From Oceanihabitans sp. 2_MG-2023 (GTDB lineage Bacteria; Bacteroidota; Bacteroidia; Flavobacteriales; Flavobacteriaceae): a DNA stretch of 64,000 bases. The stretch spans positions 558,001-622,000 of the forward strand of contig NZ_JAUOQT010000001.1 in NCBI RefSeq assembly GCF_030547245.1. The letters are read 5' to 3'. Shown here piece by piece: positions 61,051-64,000 of this stretch. A model generated the notes under the pieces. It saw only the letters and a list, made by a program, of their open reading frames with translations. It was not told the DNA's origin and made no database searches. A program made the translations under genes and the position numbers. Positions within the stretch are counted from its first letter, which is position 1. Each line of letters starts with the position of its first letter.

Positions 61051-63216
61051 ATGAAAAAAATAACACTTTGTTTAATTACACTAATAACCATAATGTCTTG
61101 TAAAGAAGAAAAGAAAAAGGTAGAAAGAAAGATAACTGTAAACTATCCAGAAACCAAAAAAGTAGATACCGTTACCAATTACTTTGGCACAGCTATTAAA
61201 GATCCTTACAGATGGTTGGAAGATGATAGAAGCACAGAAACCGAAACTTGGGTAAAAGATCAAAACCAATCTACATTTGGTTATTTAGACAATATACCTT
61301 ACCGAAAAGAATTAAAAGATCGCTTTGAAAAACTTTGGAATTACGAAAAAATAGGCGCACCATTTAACGAAGGCGATTACACCTATTTTTATAAAAATGA
61401 TGGCTTACAAAACCAATATGTTATTTATAGATATAAAAAAGGAAGCAACCCGGATACTGCAGAAGTATTTCTAAATCCAAATACTTTTTCTAAAGATGGA
61501 ACCGTTTCTCTAGGAGGAACTAGTTTTTCGAAAGACGGAAAAACATTAGCTTATTCTATTTCGGAAGGTGGAAGTGATTGGCGAAAAATATTAATAATGA
61601 ATGCCGAAACGAAAGAAATTATAGAAGACACCTTGGTAGACATTAAATTTAGTGGGATGTCTTGGTATAAAAACGATGGTTTTTATTATTCTAGCTACGA
61701 TAAACCAAAAGGAAGCGAGCTTTCGGCAAAAACAGATCAACACAAAGTGTATTATCATAAAATAGGAACTCCTCAAAAAGAAGATGCCCTTATTTTTGGA
61801 GGCACAAAAGCACAAAAACACAGATATATCTACGGAAGCGTTACAGAAGACGATAGGTATTTATTAATTTCACCTAGAGTATCTACCTCTGGAAACAAAC
61901 TTTACATTAAAGACCTATCTAATCCAAATAATCCTTTAGTTACTATTTTAGATCACACAGATAGTGACACTTACGTTATAGACAACATTGGCAGCAAACT
62001 TTATTTAGTCACAAATTTAAATGCTCCGAACCAAAAAATAGTAACAGTGGATGCCTCGAATCCAACTCCAGAAAACTGGGTGGATTTTATTCCAGAAACA
62101 GAATATGTTTTAAGCCCTTCAAAAGGAGGCGGGTATTTCTTTACAGAATATATGGTAGATGCTATTTCAAAAATAAAACAATACGATTATGACGGAAAAT
62201 TCGTAAGAGATATACAACTTCCAGGAGTAGGAAATGCAGGAGGATTTGGTGGTAAAAAAGAAGAGAAAATAGATTATTATTCCTTTACAAATTATAATAC
62301 ACCATCAAGCATCTATAAATACGATATGGTAACTGGTACTTCAGAATTATACTGGAAACCAAACATAGATTTTAACCCAGAAAATTATACCAGCAAACAA
62401 GTATTTTACAACTCTAAAGATGGTACAAAAGTACCTATGATAATTACACACAAAAAAGGTGTTGAACTAAACGGAAAAAACCCAACTATTCTTTATGGTT
62501 ATGGCGGTTTCAATGTAAGCCTTAACCCTTCTTTTAGTATTGCTAATGCAGTTTGGATGGAACAAGGCGGCATTTATGCAGTTCCAAATCTTCGTGGTGG
62601 TGGAGAGTATGGAAAAGAATGGCACAAAGCAGGAACCCAACTAAAAAAACAAAATGTATTCGACGATTTTATTGCCGCAGCAGAATACCTAATAGCAAAC
62701 CATTATACTTCTAGTGATTATTTAGCAATTAGAGGTGGTTCTAATGGTGGGTTATTAGTTGGTGCAACCATGACGCAAAGACCAGATTTAATGAAGGTAG
62801 CACTACCAGCAGTTGGTGTTTTAGATATGTTACGTTACCACACATTTACAGCAGGAGCTGGCTGGGCTTACGATTATGGTACAGCTGAAGATAATAAAGA
62901 AATGTTTCAATACCTTAAAAATTACTCACCAGTACACAACGTAAAAAAAGGCGTGCAATACCCAGCAACACTAGTAACCACTGGAGATCATGACGATCGC
63001 GTTGTACCAGCACACAGTTTTAAATTTGCTGCAGAATTACAAGACAAACAAACAGGAAATAACCCAACCCTTATACGCATTGAAACAGATGCTGGACATG
63101 GCGCTGGAACTCCTGTAAGTAAAACGATAGAACAATATGCAGATATTTTTGGTTTTACATTATATAATATGGGCTATGATATGCTTCCAAGTAAAATAAA
63201 AGAATTTAAAGACTAA
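61051..63216 (+). CDS. Prolyl oligopeptidase family lipoprotein (S9A)
   Basis: A 721-residue peptidase anchored by a lipobox: Cys17 in LITIMSC. Residues about 60-410 form the beta-propeller gate of prolyl oligopeptidase, beginning [11 protein letters not shown]. The catalytic domain has Ser564 in [12 protein letters not shown], the Asp in [12 protein letters not shown] (648/649) and His683 in DAGHGAG. It cuts short peptides after proline; family members from flavobacteria are secreted prolyl endopeptidases. The lipid anchor suggests the envelope as location. A terminator precedes and follows it, so it is monocistronic. Confidence 0.94.
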   Translation: MKKITLCLITLITIMSCKEEKKKVERKITVNYPETKKVDTVTNYFGTAIKDPYRWLEDDRSTETETWVKDQNQSTFGYLDNIPYRKELKDRFEKLWNYEKIGAPFNEGDYTYFYKNDGLQNQYVIYRYKKGSNPDTAEVFLNPNTFSKDGTVSLGGTSFSKDGKTLAYSISEGGSDWRKILIMNAETKEIIEDTLVDIKFSGMSWYKNDGFYYSSYDKPKGSELSAKTDQHKVYYHKIGTPQKEDALIFGGTKAQKHRYIYGSVTEDDRYLLISPRVSTSGNKLYIKDLSNPNNPLVTILDHTDSDTYVIDNIGSKLYLVTNLNAPNQKIVTVDASNPTPENWVDFIPETEYVLSPSKGGGYFFTEYMVDAISKIKQYDYDGKFVRDIQLPGVGNAGGFGGKKEEKIDYYSFTNYNTPSSIYKYDMVTGTSELYWKPNIDFNPENYTSKQVFYNSKDGTKVPMIITHKKGVELNGKNPTILYGYGGFNVSLNPSFSIANAVWMEQGGIYAVPNLRGGGEYGKEWHKAGTQLKKQNVFDDFIAAAEYLIANHYTSSDYLAIRGGSNGGLLVGATMTQRPDLMKVALPAVGVLDMLRYHTFTAGAGWAYDYGTAEDNKEMFQYLKNYSPVHNVKKGVQYPATLVTTGDHDDRVVPAHSFKFAAELQDKQTGNNPTLIRIETDAGHGAGTPVSKTIEQYADIFGFTLYNMGYDMLPSKIKEFKD

Positions 63217-63239
63217 CTAAGAAATCTAATACTTTATTT

Positions 63240-63275
63240 AGACCTGTCTAGTTTTAAAAAACGGACAGGTCTTTT
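63240..63275 (+). terminator. Rho-independent terminator of the prolyl oligopeptidase gene
   Basis: AGACCTGTC (63240-63248) and GACAGGTCT (63264-63272) form a 9-bp stem. The centre TAGTTTTAAAAAACG can pair partly, so the hairpin may be longer, and TTTT follows. Confidence 0.75.
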
Positions 63276-63287
63276 CTAAATTTACAC

Positions 63288-64000
63288 ATGCTTCAAGTAA
63301 AAAATCTCACCTTTTCCTATAACAAAACACCAGTCTTAAAAGATGTTTCTTTTGCTGTAAAACCAGGAGAACACCTTTCTATTATTGGAGAAAGTGGTTC
63401 TGGAAAAAGCACCTTACTAAAAGTTTTATATGGAGAATATGATACCTTAAAAGGGAGTGTTTTCTGGAAAAATGAAGCAATTCTTGGCCCAGAACACAAT
63501 CTCGTTATTGGTTATGATTTTATGAAATACGTAGCACAAGAATTCGACTTGATGCCTTTTATTTCTGTAGAAGAAAACATAGGGAAATTCTTATCTCGTT
63601 TTTATCCAGAAGAAAAACAAAAACGTGTAGCAGAGTTAATGAAGGTAGTAGAACTTACCAACGTTGCAAAAACCAAAGTAAAATTGCTTAGTGGCGGACA
63701 AAAACAGCGCGTGGCACTTGCAAGAGCTTTAGCAAAAGAACCTGAAATTATTTTACTAGATGAACCCTTTAGTCATATCGATAATTTTAAAAAACAATCC
63801 CTGCGTAGAAGCGTTTTTAAATATTTAAAAAAAAATAACATTGCTTGTATTGTTGCTACACATGATAAAGAAGATGTTTTGGGTTTTGCCGATAAAATGA
63901 TTGTTTTAAATAACCACAAAATAGCCGTTCACGATACTCCAGAAAATTTATACAAAAACCCAAAAACCGCTTTAACAGCTTCGTTTTTTGGTGAATTTAA
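63288..64000 (+). CDS. ABC transporter ATP-binding protein (3' end beyond the window)
   Basis: ATG at 63288, open to the window end without a stop: at least 237 residues. Walker A is GESGSGKST (residues about 33-41), the Q-loop YVAQEFDLMPF, signature LSGGQKQR, Walker B IILLDEP and the H-loop ATHDKED. It is a near-complete PotA/FbpC-like ATPase of short-form type. The membrane partner is not visible, and the substrate is unknown. Its ending AASFFGEF-like region suggests that the nucleotide-binding domain is close to complete at the window border. Confidence 0.85.
   Translation, partial: MLQVKNLTFSYNKTPVLKDVSFAVKPGEHLSIIGESGSGKSTLLKVLYGEYDTLKGSVFWKNEAILGPEHNLVIGYDFMKYVAQEFDLMPFISVEENIGKFLSRFYPEEKQKRVAELMKVVELTNVAKTKVKLLSGGQKQRVALARALAKEPEIILLDEPFSHIDNFKKQSLRRSVFKYLKKNNIACIVATHDKEDVLGFADKMIVLNNHKIAVHDTPENLYKNPKTALTASFFGEF

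Overview
The window is a stretch of chromosome from a member of the Flavobacteriaceae (phylum Bacteroidota). Several things point there: low GC content; promoters of the TAnnTTTG type instead of sigma70 boxes; no clear Shine-Dalgarno sequences; a type B (gliding-motility CHU_C) and a type A C-terminal sorting domain of the type IX secretion system; many lipoproteins with a Bacteroidota lipobox; a TonB-era style outer-membrane OmpA with thrombospondin type 3 repeats; and the acpP-fabF-rnc-IPExxxVDY-pyk gene order that is typical of flavobacteria. The genus cannot be fixed from sequence reading alone. I saw no rRNA, tRNA, insertion sequence, prophage or CRISPR array.

Layout. 1-3.3 kb: a small membrane HHH-type protein, an OmpA-domain membrane protein and an ALDH7-type aldehyde dehydrogenase, all on the minus strand. 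3.5-15.1 kb: a giant alpha-2-macroglobulin lipoprotein and the penicillin-binding protein 1C that usually accompanies it, here separated by a DUF2071/ABM gene pair and a T9SS adhesin with eight 28-residue repeats. 15.1-20.6 kb: small envelope genes (YCII lipoprotein, CYTH triphosphatase, lysoplasmalogenase), DNA polymerase IV, a cupin lipoprotein and a lipase. 20.8-25.1 kb: the minus-strand operon acpP-fabF-rnc-IPExxxVDY-pyk. 25.3-29.5 kb: purN, RNase H, a PfkB kinase and a long PurF-family protein. 29.6-30.05 kb: three copies of a small structured element, each ending in its own terminator, which I read as a triplicated small RNA; then sodA.

30.8-40.5 kb: an AddA/AddB-type helicase-nuclease pair split by kbl and an abundant OmpA protein, then an alpha/beta hydrolase. 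40.5-50.2 kb: a hybrid sensor kinase, a universal stress protein, a MATE transporter followed by two tiny one-helix peptides and queD, an LpxH-type hydrolase, a frameshifted DUF3784 gene, an MFS transporter and recJ. 50.2-53.8 kb: OsmC and AhpD-like redox genes, a uracil-DNA glycosylase-like Fe-S protein, a HopJ-family protein, rsmI and an unknown protein. 53.8-64 kb: tdk-alr, mscL, asd, a diheme cytochrome lipoprotein coupled to a T9SS FG-GAP/ASPIC protein, a prolyl oligopeptidase lipoprotein and an ABC ATPase cut by the window end.

Most of the window is housekeeping and envelope function. The parts that stand out are the triplicated RNA element (29645-30050), the dispersed ~75 bp intergenic repeat (three copies), the unlisted micropeptides between the MATE gene and queD, the frameshifted DUF3784 gene with a shifty stop, and sequence departures at key residues in RNase III and the AddB-like protein.
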